Below, piece by piece: positions 7,691 through 15,790 of a stretch of 64,000 bases of DNA (position 1 is the stretch's first letter; each line of letters begins with the position of its first letter). The notes beneath the pieces were generated by a model, which saw nothing but the letters and a program-made list of their open reading frames with translations, was not told where the DNA came from and did no database searches. The position numbers and the translations under genes were made by a program. Source of the stretch: a virus; the IMG/VR virus record IMGVR_UViG_3300028746_000015, positions 21,921 to 85,920 of that record. The stretch is one strand, 5' to 3'.

Positions 7691-7882
7691 ATGACTAAGA
7701 AGCTACTACCTCTCGCCGACTTCCTCAAGCTCAACTACATCAAAGGAGAATGGAAAACATCCACCTTCAAAGACGTGTACAATGGTGTACTTACTACCGT
7801 TCTTTTATGTCCACGTTGCGGGGCGGTAGTAGGTGGTGATCCGGCAGTACACTACAACTGGCACAAGGAGACTGGCCGATGA
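7691..7882 (+). CDS. Small protein with a CxxC pair
   Basis: A 63-residue protein starting immediately after the -10 box of a consensus promoter. LLCPRCGAVVGG near residue 40 with a later HYNWH may bind zinc. The stop overlaps the next ATG (CGATGA). Function unknown. Confidence 0.6.
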   Translation: MTKKLLPLADFLKLNYIKGEWKTSTFKDVYNGVLTTVLLCPRCGAVVGGDPAVHYNWHKETGR

Positions 7883-8049
7883 ATTTCGAGACTTGGTTTA
7901 TGTCGGCTTTAGGACATACTAAGGGCTTACTAAAGCCTGAAGAGTTCTGGCAGTTCAAGTACGCGTGCCACCTAGCATGGAACGCCGGTATACGCTCCGC
8001 TGAAGTGTCATTATTTACCGACTGTAGGCCAGGGATAGATGGTCAATGA
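7879..8049 (+). CDS. Small hypothetical protein
   Basis: A 56-residue frame coupled to the previous gene by a 4-base overlap. The sequence EEFWQFKYACHLAWNAGIRSAE resembles the helical body of small phage proteins of unknown role. It is the last plus-strand gene before the bidirectional terminator. Confidence 0.55.
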   Translation: MNFETWFMSALGHTKGLLKPEEFWQFKYACHLAWNAGIRSAEVSLFTDCRPGIDGQ

Positions 8050-8061
8050 GAGCTAAATAGA

Positions 8062-8107
8062 CAAAAAAATAGCCCCTCTCGATTATTAGTCGGAGGGGCG
8101 TTTGTTT
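8062..8107. terminator. Bidirectional terminator
   Basis: GCCCCTC (8072-8078) pairs with GAGGGGC (8093-8099). A T-rich tail follows on the plus strand (GTTTGTTT) and seven T follow on the minus strand. It separates the converging plus and minus operons. Confidence 0.8.
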
Positions 8108-8334
8108 GCTCTAATTTTCATGACTGCGGACATTGCAGCCTTCATTTCTTCGTAGGTTAAAAAGTCCCTTCTGAATATGTTGCACCAAGAGCAGCACACT
8201 ACGCAGTTATCTTTGCTATAACCTTTAGATCCATCTTTGCGATCCAGATAGTATGCTCGCGACACGTATTCTCCATTGACTGTCCCGTAAGGTTGCCAGT
8301 CTATAGGCGTCCATCCGTCTTTCGAGGGATGGAC
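8086..8334 (-). pseudogene. C-terminal fragment of an HNH homing endonuclease
   Basis: An 82-codon open frame with no ATG encodes, in order, GWTPIDW, YYLDRKDGSKGYSKDNCVVC and CSWCNIFRRDFLTYEEM. That is the typical second half of a free-standing HNH homing endonuclease (LDRIDxxKGYxxxN, then CxxCN). An in-frame TGA at 8335-8337 ends the frame upstream. An ATG just after the RNR stop opens a different frame, so a frameshift or deletion has probably removed the front. It ends with TAATAA inside the terminator. Read as a decayed mobile element next to the RNR gene, a common homing target. Confidence 0.65.
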
Positions 8335-8358
8335 TCACACCTGATCGCATCTTCTAGT

Positions 8359-9990
8359 CTAAGACCCACAGCTTCCTCCGCCAGTCAGTGAGCAAATGTC
8401 CATCTGCTCCATGAATATTTCGTCCTTATGTTTCATAGCTGTCTTGTACGATACCACACTGAATGGTTGACCGGACCTGCACCCATCTGGATAACAAGTA
8501 AATCCTCTTAGCTTGGGAAGATATTTCATAAGCATATCTCCAAAACCTTTAACAAGGCTCTCGTTGTTGTACTCTGTGCCCCATGCCGGTAAATTTAGTG
8601 TAGAGCTAATACCGTGGTCTACCCATCTTTGTAGCCACACCTGGAAAGCCACACGTCGCTCTGGTGTCTGTGCCAGCGTGTAGGCGTCCTCAATAGAGGC
8701 AGGATTAACTCCAGCGTCTATCAGCCTTTTAGCTGTGGGGTCCAAAACGTACTGGTACACCCATTCTCCACCTTTAAGGTATCTTCGCTTGTAGGCAACA
8801 CAGAATAGGGGCTCAAGTCCGCCAGTAGTTTCTGCTACAATAGCGATACTTCCTGTAGGGGCAATAGCTCTGGTCTTAATTGGTCTGGATATTCCAAGAG
8901 CATCGGCAGCGACGTTAGCAATGTCAGTAGATGTTTCGTACACATCTAGATAGGTTGCCAGTTCGTCACTAGGGCCATACGGTAGGCCTTTCTTAAGTAA
9001 CCACTCGTGCAGGCCCATTAATCCAAGTCCTAGTCGTCTGTTACGAGACCTGACCTCTGCCACCTTAGCGTAAGGAATATCGCTGTAGACTGTCCCTGCT
9101 AGAAGGAACTCTGTTGCATATTTAGTGACATATGCCATTTCTTCTAGGCTTGTAATCTGCGCCATGTTAATTGAAGCCAAGTTGCAAATATCAGAATCAT
9201 CGCGGCTGGTAATCTCTGTGCAGGCGTTGCGTAGGTCTTCGCCCTCGTTCTCGCCACAGTCAACAGAGAATCCAGGCTCGGCAGTCTCTAGCATGTGTCT
9301 AACGGTATCCCAGTAGACCCTCTGCGCTACCTCGTGCTTTGGATGATGCGTATTGTTGTACGCAATAAAGAACTCTGTATCGAGACCTACTGATATGTTC
9401 GTACCGTCCATAGGAGCTGGAAAGTTAAAGTCTTGCGCCTTAAGTGCTTTGACTTCCGGCGACCAATCTTTCATCTTGATGAACTTCAGTACATCGGGGT
9501 GAGACCATTTGAGTCCGGCCCAGATTGCGGAGCGGCGTGATCCGCCTTGCATAATACCGTTGCCACAACGATTGGTCATTTCCATAAGGGCCAAAGGTCC
9601 GGTAGCAAAGCCTCCTGTGCGTTTAATGATAGAGCCTTCTTCACGGACAAGGCTATACTCGATACCGATACCTGCTCCGGTCATAAGGGCCATGGCGCAC
9701 TTCTGAAGGTGATCTGCCCATCCCTCGCGCGAGTCTTCCACGCGCATGAGAAGGCAATTCTGAACCTGATGGAAGTCTCTACCTGCGGCGTATAAATACC
9801 GACCACCTGGAAGGAACTTTCGTTCGTAGATAATTTTGGCTGTAATCTGAATAGTTTCTTCAGATGCTCCCACAGCGGAGAGGACATTTCGTGCTACTCG
9901 ATGGGCTATGTCGTACCATGTTTCTTTGTTGCCGTCTAATTTTATCTGAGCATACTTTTGGAGCATGATCGTTTCAGCGAATACACTCAT
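8359..9990 (-). CDS. nrdJ: Adenosylcobalamin-dependent (class II) ribonucleotide reductase
   Basis: Reduces ribonucleotides to deoxyribonucleotides, feeding phage DNA synthesis. At 543 residues it is a compact single-chain enzyme. The sequence shows FLPGGRYL, the first redox cysteine in QNCLLM (C79), the catalytic C-x-E in ACTEI (C257, E259), the partner cysteine in DICNLASIN (C269), APTGSIA and a cysteine-bearing tail (ICSLTGGGSCGS). No small-subunit gene is nearby, and the insertion-poor layout fits class II (B12) rather than class I. I place the start at ATG 9990; an upstream in-frame start at 10038 would overlap the next gene. An HNH remnant follows the stop. Confidence 0.85.
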   Translation of the reverse strand: MSVFAETIMLQKYAQIKLDGNKETWYDIAHRVARNVLSAVGASEETIQITAKIIYERKFLPGGRYLYAAGRDFHQVQNCLLMRVEDSREGWADHLQKCAMALMTGAGIGIEYSLVREEGSIIKRTGGFATGPLALMEMTNRCGNGIMQGGSRRSAIWAGLKWSHPDVLKFIKMKDWSPEVKALKAQDFNFPAPMDGTNISVGLDTEFFIAYNNTHHPKHEVAQRVYWDTVRHMLETAEPGFSVDCGENEGEDLRNACTEITSRDDSDICNLASINMAQITSLEEMAYVTKYATEFLLAGTVYSDIPYAKVAEVRSRNRRLGLGLMGLHEWLLKKGLPYGPSDELATYLDVYETSTDIANVAADALGISRPIKTRAIAPTGSIAIVAETTGGLEPLFCVAYKRRYLKGGEWVYQYVLDPTAKRLIDAGVNPASIEDAYTLAQTPERRVAFQVWLQRWVDHGISSTLNLPAWGTEYNNESLVKGFGDMLMKYLPKLRGFTCYPDGCRSGQPFSVVSYKTAMKHKDEIFMEQMDICSLTGGGSCGS

Positions 9991-10009
9991 TTGTTGCAAT
10001 GTGGTTCCT

Positions 10010-10762
10010 TTACAGTACAGCGTGTAATACAAATACAACAGTTACTCCAGCGCCTACGCCTACGCCATACAAGAACGCCTTAAACTTGCCTTTTCGCGCC
10101 TGGGCCTTCACAGTGGAGATTTCTGCCTTGCATGTCTTTTCAGCTTCGACCTGTTGAGTCTGAAGCCCTGTCACCTGGGTATGAAGTCCGGTGATTAGAT
10201 CGTCTGCCGATGCGATCTCCTTATCCTTATTGTCAGAAGTTTGCTGCAAATCACTGACATTGGCCTGGAGGGTAGGTATCTGTTCAAGTGCCTGCGTGGT
10301 TTGCAAAGCCCCGACAGGTGTAACCGTGATACCGGCAGTTGTCGCAGTGATATCTGTGGGTTTGATGTTAGCCAGTTGTGCCCAGCGGTTGCCGAGGTCC
10401 GGCATGGGGAGGGTCGCGTCCGACTTTACCTGCTGCTGAAGGACAACTGTGCGTGTCTGGATGCTTGCAGCAAGCTGGGCATTCTGCGCGCCAAGCTGAG
10501 CCACGAGCTGTTGGTACTGCTGACCCTGAGCTTGGACCTGGGCAAGGATCGCCGCGTTCTGAGCTTTCGTATCGTTGAGCTGCTGAACGGCAGCATCCGA
10601 GACGGCCTTGTCGTGCGTGGCTTGGTTGTCGAGAATCTTATTACCGACGAAGACAAGCGCGACGATTGCCAGGACGACGATGATAAGTCGCTCATGCTGT
10701 ACAAGCCAACTCTTCGTATTTGTTACATCTGTCTTCACAGAGGTTTCAATTGCTGAGGTCAT
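10010..10762 (-). CDS. Membrane protein with periplasmic coiled coil, spanin-like
   Basis: A 250-residue protein with an N-terminal membrane helix (LIIVVLAIVALVFVGN, about 26-41). A long Gln/Ala-rich coiled-coil region follows, then a basic stretch (KGKFKAF) and a C-terminal hydrophobic helix (LYGVGVGAGVTVVFVLHAVL). The first helix plus coiled coil resembles inner-membrane spanins, but the second helix is not typical and no outer-membrane partner is seen. A membrane-tethering role is the safest reading. Confidence 0.5.
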   Translation of the reverse strand: MTSAIETSVKTDVTNTKSWLVQHERLIIVVLAIVALVFVGNKILDNQATHDKAVSDAAVQQLNDTKAQNAAILAQVQAQGQQYQQLVAQLGAQNAQLAASIQTRTVVLQQQVKSDATLPMPDLGNRWAQLANIKPTDITATTAGITVTPVGALQTTQALEQIPTLQANVSDLQQTSDNKDKEIASADDLITGLHTQVTGLQTQQVEAEKTCKAEISTVKAQARKGKFKAFLYGVGVGAGVTVVFVLHAVL

Positions 10763-11309
10763 GCCGTCTCTTTTCTATCTCGGCGACTAGTTCTTCTATC
10801 GTGAAGTCTTCTATTCGTGCGAGTTTTCTTTGGTTCAGTCTTTGCTCTTTACGGGTGGACCACTTACAATTAGTCGGCTCGTAGTTTCCATTCACTTCGA
10901 TACGGTCGATGGTATGAAGCTTAGTAGGTTTTTGACCCATATCCGCTAGAAAATTATCAAAGACTAACCATCTTTCACATATTGTGATACCCCTGCCACC
11001 GTAGTGATGATAGGCTCGATTTTTAGGATCGAGGCAACGGCCTTTCATCGCGCACCAGCTATTGTACTCGCTGCTGTGATCTTTGGCTCTTGCATGACCG
11101 TGACGTAACTGGTTTGGTTGTTCTCTAAAAAGACACCCGCAGCTTCTCACATCGCCGGAGATCAGATTACTTGATGTTACGTTCTTATAGGAACCACAAT
11201 CGCACAGACATCTTAGGCCACACTTACCGTTAGGCATAGTGGCCTTTTCAATTACGATCAGTCTACTGAACTTCCTACCTATCAGATCGATAGGTACACC
11301 TCTTGGCAT
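10746..11309 (-). CDS. HNH homing endonuclease with AP2-like N-terminus
   Basis: A 187-residue free-standing homing endonuclease. The N-terminal half has the small DNA-binding module CDCGSYKNVTSSNLISGDVRSCGC. The C-terminal half has the catalytic HNH-type block SEYNSWCAMKGRC, YGGRGITICERW, DMGQKP, IDRIEVNGNYEP and NCKWSTRKEQRLN. ATG 11309 has AGGAGA upstream. It lies in its own transcription slot after a terminator and its end overlaps the next gene by 17 bases, as expected for an inserted mobile gene. Confidence 0.88.
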   Translation of the reverse strand: MPRGVPIDLIGRKFSRLIVIEKATMPNGKCGLRCLCDCGSYKNVTSSNLISGDVRSCGCLFREQPNQLRHGHARAKDHSSEYNSWCAMKGRCLDPKNRAYHHYGGRGITICERWLVFDNFLADMGQKPTKLHTIDRIEVNGNYEPTNCKWSTRKEQRLNQRKLARIEDFTIEELVAEIEKRRHDLSN

Positions 11310-11324
11310 CTCTTCTCCTGAGAC

Positions 11325-11356
11325 TAGAAAACGCCCCTCACGTGTTTAGTGAGGGG
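11325..11356 (-). terminator. Rho-independent terminator
   Basis: CCCCTCAC and GTGAGGGG form a perfect 8-bp stem with a 7-base loop, followed by CGTTTTCT on the minus strand. The stop of the upstream gene lies inside the stem. Confidence 0.8.
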
Positions 11357-11538
11357 AGGTAGGTAGTCGCATTCATTTGGCCGTACGTCGGTGCAACGGG
11401 TGCGGCGGGTGCCTGATAGTAAAACGTGCCCGTATAGTGTCCAGAGACTTCCGTAAGGAACTCCATGTTCCATCTATTGTTCGGGTCGTTAGCTAGATCA
11501 TTTAGGAACAATTCAAGTTCCATAGCTGAACCAAACAT
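11338..11538 (-). CDS. Small hypothetical protein
   Basis: The preferred start is ATG 11538, with AAGG 6 bases upstream and just after the previous stop; the frame extends to GTG 11577. The 66-residue product begins MFGSAMELELFLNDLAND, likely helical, then becomes Ala/Pro-rich. It ends within a terminator. Function unknown. Confidence 0.55.
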   Translation of the reverse strand: MFGSAMELELFLNDLANDPNNRWNMEFLTEVSGHYTGTFYYQAPAAPVAPTYGQMNATTYLPSLNT

Positions 11539-11549
11539 CTTGACCTTGA

Positions 11550-11753
11550 CTAGCTGCTGCACGATGGGTCTCCGCACTGGCAGTTGTACTTGCTAGGCTC
11601 TTCGATAGGATTGAAACGGCTCTTCACAGTCTTACCGTCGATCTTTACAGAGCCCTCGGGCTTCTCGTCAAAGAACTCCTGAAGGACAGACACGTCCGGC
11701 TTGTGTGCATAAGCTGCTGCCTTGGGCAGGTTCTTGTCAATTGGTTTGTTCAT
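11550..11753 (-). CDS. Small cysteine-tailed hypothetical protein
   Basis: A 67-residue protein from ATG 11753, with GGAAGG upstream. It ends in NCQCGDPSCSS, a three-cysteine cluster that could bind zinc. It overlaps the preceding 57-residue gene by 17 bases. Confidence 0.6.
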   Translation of the reverse strand: MNKPIDKNLPKAAAYAHKPDVSVLQEFFDEKPEGSVKIDGKTVKSRFNPIEEPSKYNCQCGDPSCSS

Positions 11754-11910
11754 AGTCCTTCCATGCTGCCCTTGCAGTCTTACCGACGCCCAGGCATAGT
11801 TCCCATTTCTCATCGAGAACGGGTCCATGTGCTTTGCTGTGACGAATGATACCCTGAAACACGCCATAGCCGCTCTTATCTTCTAGCTGCCTACAATAGA
11901 CTGGATTCAT
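11737..11910 (-). CDS. Small hypothetical protein
   Basis: A 57-residue frame whose ATG overlaps the previous stop (ATGA). The product starts MNPVYCRQLEDKSGYGVFQG and has a helical C-terminus (KTARAAWKDYEQTN). No family recognised; support comes from coupling on both sides. Confidence 0.55.
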   Translation of the reverse strand: MNPVYCRQLEDKSGYGVFQGIIRHSKAHGPVLDEKWELCLGVGKTARAAWKDYEQTN

Positions 11911-12128
11911 AATCTGTTTCTATCCTTCGGGCTTTCTAAGATGAACCCACGCTCATTCAAGAGCAGTGCGGCCATCTGCCGGACTTCATGAGACAGCGGC
12001 ATATCTTTCTCATCATTACTGATGAGGAACTTCACCAGACGCTTGCCTGTTATCTGTTTGCGACGGAGTGCGGCGTTAGCCTCATCGGTCAACTTTACGA
12101 ATTGCGGCAGCTTATTCGGTAGTCTCAT
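11907..12128 (-). CDS. Small hypothetical protein
   Basis: A 73-residue basic, helical protein with AAAGGAAA upstream of its ATG. Residues such as FVKLTDEANAALRRKQITGKRLVKFLISND suggest a small DNA- or protein-binding fold, but no family is recognised. Confidence 0.6.
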   Translation of the reverse strand: MRLPNKLPQFVKLTDEANAALRRKQITGKRLVKFLISNDEKDMPLSHEVRQMAALLLNERGFILESPKDRNRL

Positions 12129-12140
12129 TTTGATTTCCTT

Positions 12141-12500
12141 TTAGAACGGGACATCATCGTCGTTTATGTCTTGACCAATTGCTGCGGCTTCTGGGTTCTT
12201 ATTATTATTACTTTCAATCTCGATTTGTAAAGCAGCCAGAGCCCTCCAGGCTGCTTTCGTAGAGTGAAGATGGCCGTCGATATCCACTGTTCCGGCCTCT
12301 AGTAGGTGCCTCATGAGGGTATCGTGGTGGTCGCTAGACTTATCACGTGACCAGTGTAAAGGTTGCCCTGGATTATGCTGTAAATTACCTTGGTACGAAA
12401 GCGATGCTACGGCAGCTAATGCATCTGGAAAATACTTCATCAATCCTGAGTAAAGCGGTATAGCCTTTCGAGCTGCCGCTTCAGTTGGTAGGTGTGGCAT
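12141..12500 (-). CDS. dATP/dGTP diphosphohydrolase-like protein (DUF5664 type)
   Basis: The 119-residue sequence carries the pattern of this phage family: PLYSGLMKYFPDALAAVASLSYQG, the HW/HHDTLMRHLLEAG block and a final HSTKAAWRALAALQIEIE. The helical, His/Asp-bearing core fits a nucleotide-pool enzyme acting on deoxynucleotides. It is encoded among small genes and complements MazG and RNR. Assignment is by pattern; catalytic residues were not checked against a structure. Confidence 0.65.
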   Translation of the reverse strand: MPHLPTEAAARKAIPLYSGLMKYFPDALAAVASLSYQGNLQHNPGQPLHWSRDKSSDHHDTLMRHLLEAGTVDIDGHLHSTKAAWRALAALQIEIESNNNKNPEAAAIGQDINDDDVPF

Positions 12501-12518
12501 GGACCTCCATCCATTTTG

Positions 12519-12761
12519 CTATCTGACAAGGTGACGTCTCTCTACGAAACCACGATACCCACGGTTTGTCTTGTCTGCTATCCAGTATCCAAGGCGGTCT
12601 AGTAATTCGTACCACCACGTATACCGTACGACATAGCCGCACCAAGGATCGACACCGACGAGGATATGGAGCTGCCCGTCAATGTCAATCAGTGAGCCTA
12701 TTTCAATCTCCGCGAACGCTAGTTTGTACTCCTCGTTCGGGAAAAACTTATGAATCCTCAT
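12519..12761 (-). CDS. Small hypothetical protein
   Basis: The start is ATG 12761 (AGGAG 6 bases upstream), inside a longer open frame. The 80-residue product looks like a compact beta barrel (IGSLIDIDGQLHILVGVDPWCGYVVRYTWWYELLDR). It overlaps the end of the previous gene (ATGAGGATTCATAA). Function unknown. Confidence 0.55.
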   Translation of the reverse strand: MRIHKFFPNEEYKLAFAEIEIGSLIDIDGQLHILVGVDPWCGYVVRYTWWYELLDRLGYWIADKTNRGYRGFVERRHLVR

Positions 12762-12918
12762 CCGGTCTCCTGATGAAACGGTCGTACAGCCTGTCCCACC
12801 AGAAGTAACGCTCGACCGCAATGGCCGTACTCGTCATCTTGGTGACCTTATAAGTCTTACCGTCGTGGTTTACGATCTGTCCAACGGTAGGTTTTTCTTC
12901 TGAGTAAGATAGTCCCAT
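12748..12918 (-). CDS. Small hypothetical protein, leaderless
   Basis: A 56-residue frame starting at ATG 12918, 6 bp after a -10 box and without a Shine-Dalgarno. The product (PTVGQIVNHDGKTYKVTKMTST) looks like a small SH3-like or beta fold, then WWDRLYDRFIRRP. It is coupled to the next gene. Confidence 0.6.
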   Translation of the reverse strand: MGLSYSEEKPTVGQIVNHDGKTYKVTKMTSTAIAVERYFWWDRLYDRFIRRPDEDS

Positions 12919-12924
12919 GTAACT

Positions 12925-12953
12925 ACTCTACCACATAGGACTATATTTGTCAA
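12925..12953 (-). promoter_or_regulatory. Promoter, leaderless type
   Basis: On the minus strand TTGACA (12953-12948) and TAGAGT (12930-12925) have a 17-bp spacer. The -10 ends 6 bp before ATG 12918. Confidence 0.75.
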
Positions 12954-13213
12954 GCCTCGATTATAGAAACTACGTCATTAGCAGTACCGATAATCCAAAT
13001 CTCATTTGTGTTACCTGAACGACAAGGGATCGTGACTGTGACTCCGGCCCCTAGAAGGAAACCAGTACTGGCCGTTACTGCCGCTGTTGAGCCTACTGAT
13101 ATAGCAGCCGAGTTACCGGCTTTACCAGCGAGGGTAATAGAATTGAGTACCGGGTTACTGGGAAATTGCTGCGCCGTACCGGTTGCTGTAAGTTGAAAGG
13201 CTACTAATGCCAT
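12950..13213 (-). CDS. Small virion-type protein
   Basis: An 87-residue Ala/Thr/Gly-rich all-beta protein (FQLTATGTAQQFPSNPVLN and later VTIPCRSGNTNEIWIIGTAND). This resembles short decoration or spike-like phage structural proteins. ATG 13213 follows an AAGGAA site. It stops inside the -35 of the promoter for the following gene. Confidence 0.55.
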   Translation of the reverse strand: MALVAFQLTATGTAQQFPSNPVLNSITLAGKAGNSAAISVGSTAAVTASTGFLLGAGVTVTIPCRSGNTNEIWIIGTANDVVSIIEA

Positions 13214-13225
13214 TTGTTCTTCCTT

Positions 13226-14620
13226 TTAGTCTGCGTTATAGAAGGCCATGTTTATCAGGCCCAGGATGTTGTTCCATGCATACGACTCAGCCGTCTTGAT
13301 GTTGCCGACGTAGTTATTCGCAGCATGCCACGCATCGGGTTCGCACAGCGCCGGTAACGTGCGTACTCGTACGCCATGATATTCCTGTACCATCGTCTGA
13401 TGGATATGTCCAGTGTGACACTCGCGGAACGTAGTGTCTGCCCACATCTGCTTCTCTTCTTGCGCCATTGTCAGCGGGTAGTCCGGCTTCTTACCGGTGT
13501 TGCCGTGTGTGAACATCAGCATCACTTCGCCCCATTGGAAATACTTTCTTTCCTTTGGTTCGCAGTTGACTTCGACGTCTTCGTAACCGTGGAAGCGCAT
13601 CTTGAGAGAATCAGCTAGGTGCCATGCGCTCAGCTTATCGTGGTTGCCTGGGCAAGACATAACGTAGACCGGAGCGATCTCTCGAAGCTGATTGATTACG
13701 TCGATGACCTTATTGCGTAGCTTGACGAAGGTCTTGTAGTACCTGCTATCGTTATCCTGTCGCGTGCCGCCTGTCGTGTTGCCCTCAAGCGTATCTGCGT
13801 TCTGCATATCATTGCCAACAACGAATAGAACCTTGTCGAACTTTATATGAGCGTTACGTGCGATCAATGCATCTACTGCGTCTTGGAAGACATCGAGAGC
13901 GATATTTGTATCGTAGTCCTTGTATCCGGTCTCGCGGTTCCAAGCTAACTTGCCTGCGTGAAGATCCGGGATATTAATCTCTAGCAGGTTACCTGTCAGT
14001 CCACCGAGGTGCTTTACTGCGCGAACCTTTACAGCGTTTAGATTAGAAAGCGCCGCGTCACGCATTGCTGCGATTTCGTTCTTGGCAAACTCCTTCGACT
14101 TGTTGCGGACGAGGGTAGCCTTCAACCGGTAGAGCGGGGTGATGATCGGGTCAGTAGTCTCGCGAGACCAGTTACCACTCTCACCGACAGCCTTCGGAAA
14201 GCCTGCCATCTCCCATTTGGTACATTCCCAACGTTCAACCTCCCAGATATCGTGATCAACCTCACAGAACGCCAACAGCTCGGGGAGCGTATGGATACGT
14301 GTCTTGGGGAAGCTTACGTTGATCTTGTCCTGGCCGACGTGTTCGACTGTCTCGCCGAGCACTGCCTTCTGCTCCGAAGCTTGTGGCTCAGGTGCATCGG
14401 GTCCGACGTATGGTGTCTGCTTGTTATCTGTCGTTGTCTTCTTTGTTCTGAGTCCGGCTACGTAAAGGAACTCTCTGAAATTTCGGAAGGTCTTGCGCCA
14501 CTCGCGTTCACTGAAGCTTCCATGCTTGCGGTAGAACTCGCGGCTCAAAAGACCGGGGTGTTTCTGGTCGAGCTGCTGGACATCTGCGATTAGTTTTGCT
14601 CGAAGTGTTTCACCTGCCAT
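13226..14620 (-). CDS. Large metallophosphoesterase (SbcD/Mre11-like core)
   Basis: A 464-residue protein. Residues about 1-70 look like a small helical DNA-binding domain (LSREFYRKHGSFSEREWRKTFRNFREFLYVAG). The catalytic core holds INIPDLHAG, FVVGNDMQNADT, SCPGNHDK, MFTHGNTG and ECHTGHIHQ, the five metal motifs of calcineurin-like phosphoesterases. Similar proteins occur next to late genes in podoviruses and may act as nucleases in DNA processing. ATG 14620 has an excellent AAAGGAGG site and its own promoter. Confidence 0.85.
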   Translation of the reverse strand: MAGETLRAKLIADVQQLDQKHPGLLSREFYRKHGSFSEREWRKTFRNFREFLYVAGLRTKKTTTDNKQTPYVGPDAPEPQASEQKAVLGETVEHVGQDKINVSFPKTRIHTLPELLAFCEVDHDIWEVERWECTKWEMAGFPKAVGESGNWSRETTDPIITPLYRLKATLVRNKSKEFAKNEIAAMRDAALSNLNAVKVRAVKHLGGLTGNLLEINIPDLHAGKLAWNRETGYKDYDTNIALDVFQDAVDALIARNAHIKFDKVLFVVGNDMQNADTLEGNTTGGTRQDNDSRYYKTFVKLRNKVIDVINQLREIAPVYVMSCPGNHDKLSAWHLADSLKMRFHGYEDVEVNCEPKERKYFQWGEVMLMFTHGNTGKKPDYPLTMAQEEKQMWADTTFRECHTGHIHQTMVQEYHGVRVRTLPALCEPDAWHAANNYVGNIKTAESYAWNNILGLINMAFYNAD

Positions 14621-14659
14621 GCCCCTCCTTTGGGGATTTGCATTTCATGCCGTACTCCA

Positions 14660-14688
14660 ATACTACACCATCACAGGCTATTTGTCAA
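14660..14688 (-). promoter_or_regulatory. Sigma-70-like promoter
   Basis: TTGACA (14688-14683), 17-bp spacer, TAGTAT (14665-14660) on the minus strand, about 40 bp upstream of the metallophosphoesterase start. It overlaps the end of the gene above. Confidence 0.75.
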
Positions 14689-15034
14689 GTGTCAATTCAA
14701 CTACTTCAACTACTGTTGACTTGGGCTTGGCCGGTTGCCGTTTACGGGGTGTCTTACGGGGGGCACGCGATCTTGCAGGTTCCATCACATCGTACTGCGG
14801 ACGGTATTGCGAGTAGCGTACATCGTTACGGAGTTCTTTGATTTGCTCGACTAACTGCGTGGTCTGCCCTTGCAGGTCGCCGCGCAAGGATGTGATGCCA
14901 ACGTGAATCTCTTTGAGGTCTTTCTCTCGGATGTCTTTGACCCAATTGAATCCCTTGAAGATTGCCCACAGGAATGATAGGAGTGCCAGCCAGAATTTTG
15001 ACTGTTCGTATATGACTTCAGGTGAGAGCATCAT
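14678..15034 (-). CDS. Membrane-anchored basic protein, lysis-cassette candidate
   Basis: A 118-residue protein with an N-terminal hydrophobic helix (FWLALLSFLWAIFKGF), then a short coiled coil (HVGITSLRGDLQGQTTQLVEQIKELR). A very basic segment follows (RSRAPRKTPRKRQPAKPK). It overlaps the holin-like gene start. The layout could be an inner-membrane spanin or an antiholin; neither is proven. Confidence 0.5.
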   Translation of the reverse strand: MMLSPEVIYEQSKFWLALLSFLWAIFKGFNWVKDIREKDLKEIHVGITSLRGDLQGQTTQLVEQIKELRNDVRYSQYRPQYDVMEPARSRAPRKTPRKRQPAKPKSTVVEVVELTLDK

Positions 15035-15372
15035 GCTGGCGTATCCCCTATTGGTGATGGACTGACATTCGCTGTGCCTGTTGAATTGACAGTAATGGCT
15101 GATGGAACATTAGGCTTGAGTGCCTTGGCTGCGCTTTTAGCTTGGTTGGCAGCATACGCGCTCTGGCCTGCTACAAGAAATGTACCTGGGCCTGTTAAAT
15201 CTGGCGGCAATGCGTGGCTGTGAATGACAACATATGTAACCCATCCAAACACAAATATAGCAGTCCAGAAACCTAAGTACCTACTGTAAGAACCAATCCC
15301 GTCCTCCGAAAGGATTTCCTTCAGCGGCGGCATTTTCAAATGGCCAAAAGCCGCGCCGATCTGTTTGAACAT
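15031..15372 (-). CDS. Holin-like membrane protein
   Basis: A 113-residue protein with a clear membrane helix (LGFWTAIFVFGWVTYVVIH, about 33-51) and a second weaker hydrophobic stretch (GPGTFLVAGQSAYAANQ). The N-terminus is amphipathic and the tail Ser/Thr-rich. Its place between a putative cell-wall hydrolase and a membrane coiled-coil protein suggests a lysis cassette. The holin call rests on context. Confidence 0.5.
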   Translation of the reverse strand: MFKQIGAAFGHLKMPPLKEILSEDGIGSYSRYLGFWTAIFVFGWVTYVVIHSHALPPDLTGPGTFLVAGQSAYAANQAKSAAKALKPNVPSAITVNSTGTANVSPSPIGDTPA

Positions 15373-15388
15373 AACTCCTCCTACTTGG

Positions 15389-15790
15389 TTATTTAAATAT
15401 CATCAAAGAGTTCATCGACCCTATAGATGGATGTCTTTCTTTATCCGCAAGAATCTTTTCCTTAAAGAAGGGAGTCTCTATCTTTGTAGTGTCCGCCCAA
15501 TATAAACCACCTTTGGAGTAGTCTTGGGTTCCATCAAATATACCTTCTACTTCGTGTAAAAGTTTTACGAACTGAGGTTCCCAAATGGCAGGACTACCCC
15601 CTGGCTGCTCAAAGGTTGCAGAGTACTTAGGGATGTTGTCTATACATTCTGACCATGTACCCCAACCTAATCTAAATCTATTAGCAATGCACGATCCTAT
15701 CATGCACGAAGCGAGGTGCCCACCGAACGTATTTCCATGCTGCCACATAACTGTGACTAGTTTGCTTTTTTGCCAGTCATCTTGCCTCAA
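15389..15790 (-). CDS. Putative cell wall hydrolase (SleB/CwlJ-like)
   Basis: A 133-residue protein read from TTG 15790. The block ASCMIGSCIANRFRLGWGTW, SECIDNIPKYSA, and later IFDGTQDYSKGGLYWADTTKIETPFF resembles phage proteins of the SleB/CwlJ cell-wall-hydrolase type (NRxxxGWG and YW near the end). It sits beside a holin-like gene. The start is uncertain because the only earlier codon is TTG, and the family link is moderate. Confidence 0.5.
   Translation of the reverse strand: MRQDDWQKSKLVTVMWQHGNTFGGHLASCMIGSCIANRFRLGWGTWSECIDNIPKYSATFEQPGGSPAIWEPQFVKLLHEVEGIFDGTQDYSKGGLYWADTTKIETPFFKEKILADKERHPSIGSMNSLMIFK

Noticed and set aside
12141-12500. Evidence for a diaminopurine (Z) genome
   Set aside because: A dATP/dGTP diphosphohydrolase-like and a MazG protein are present, but no PurZ-like gene is seen, so the claim cannot be supported.
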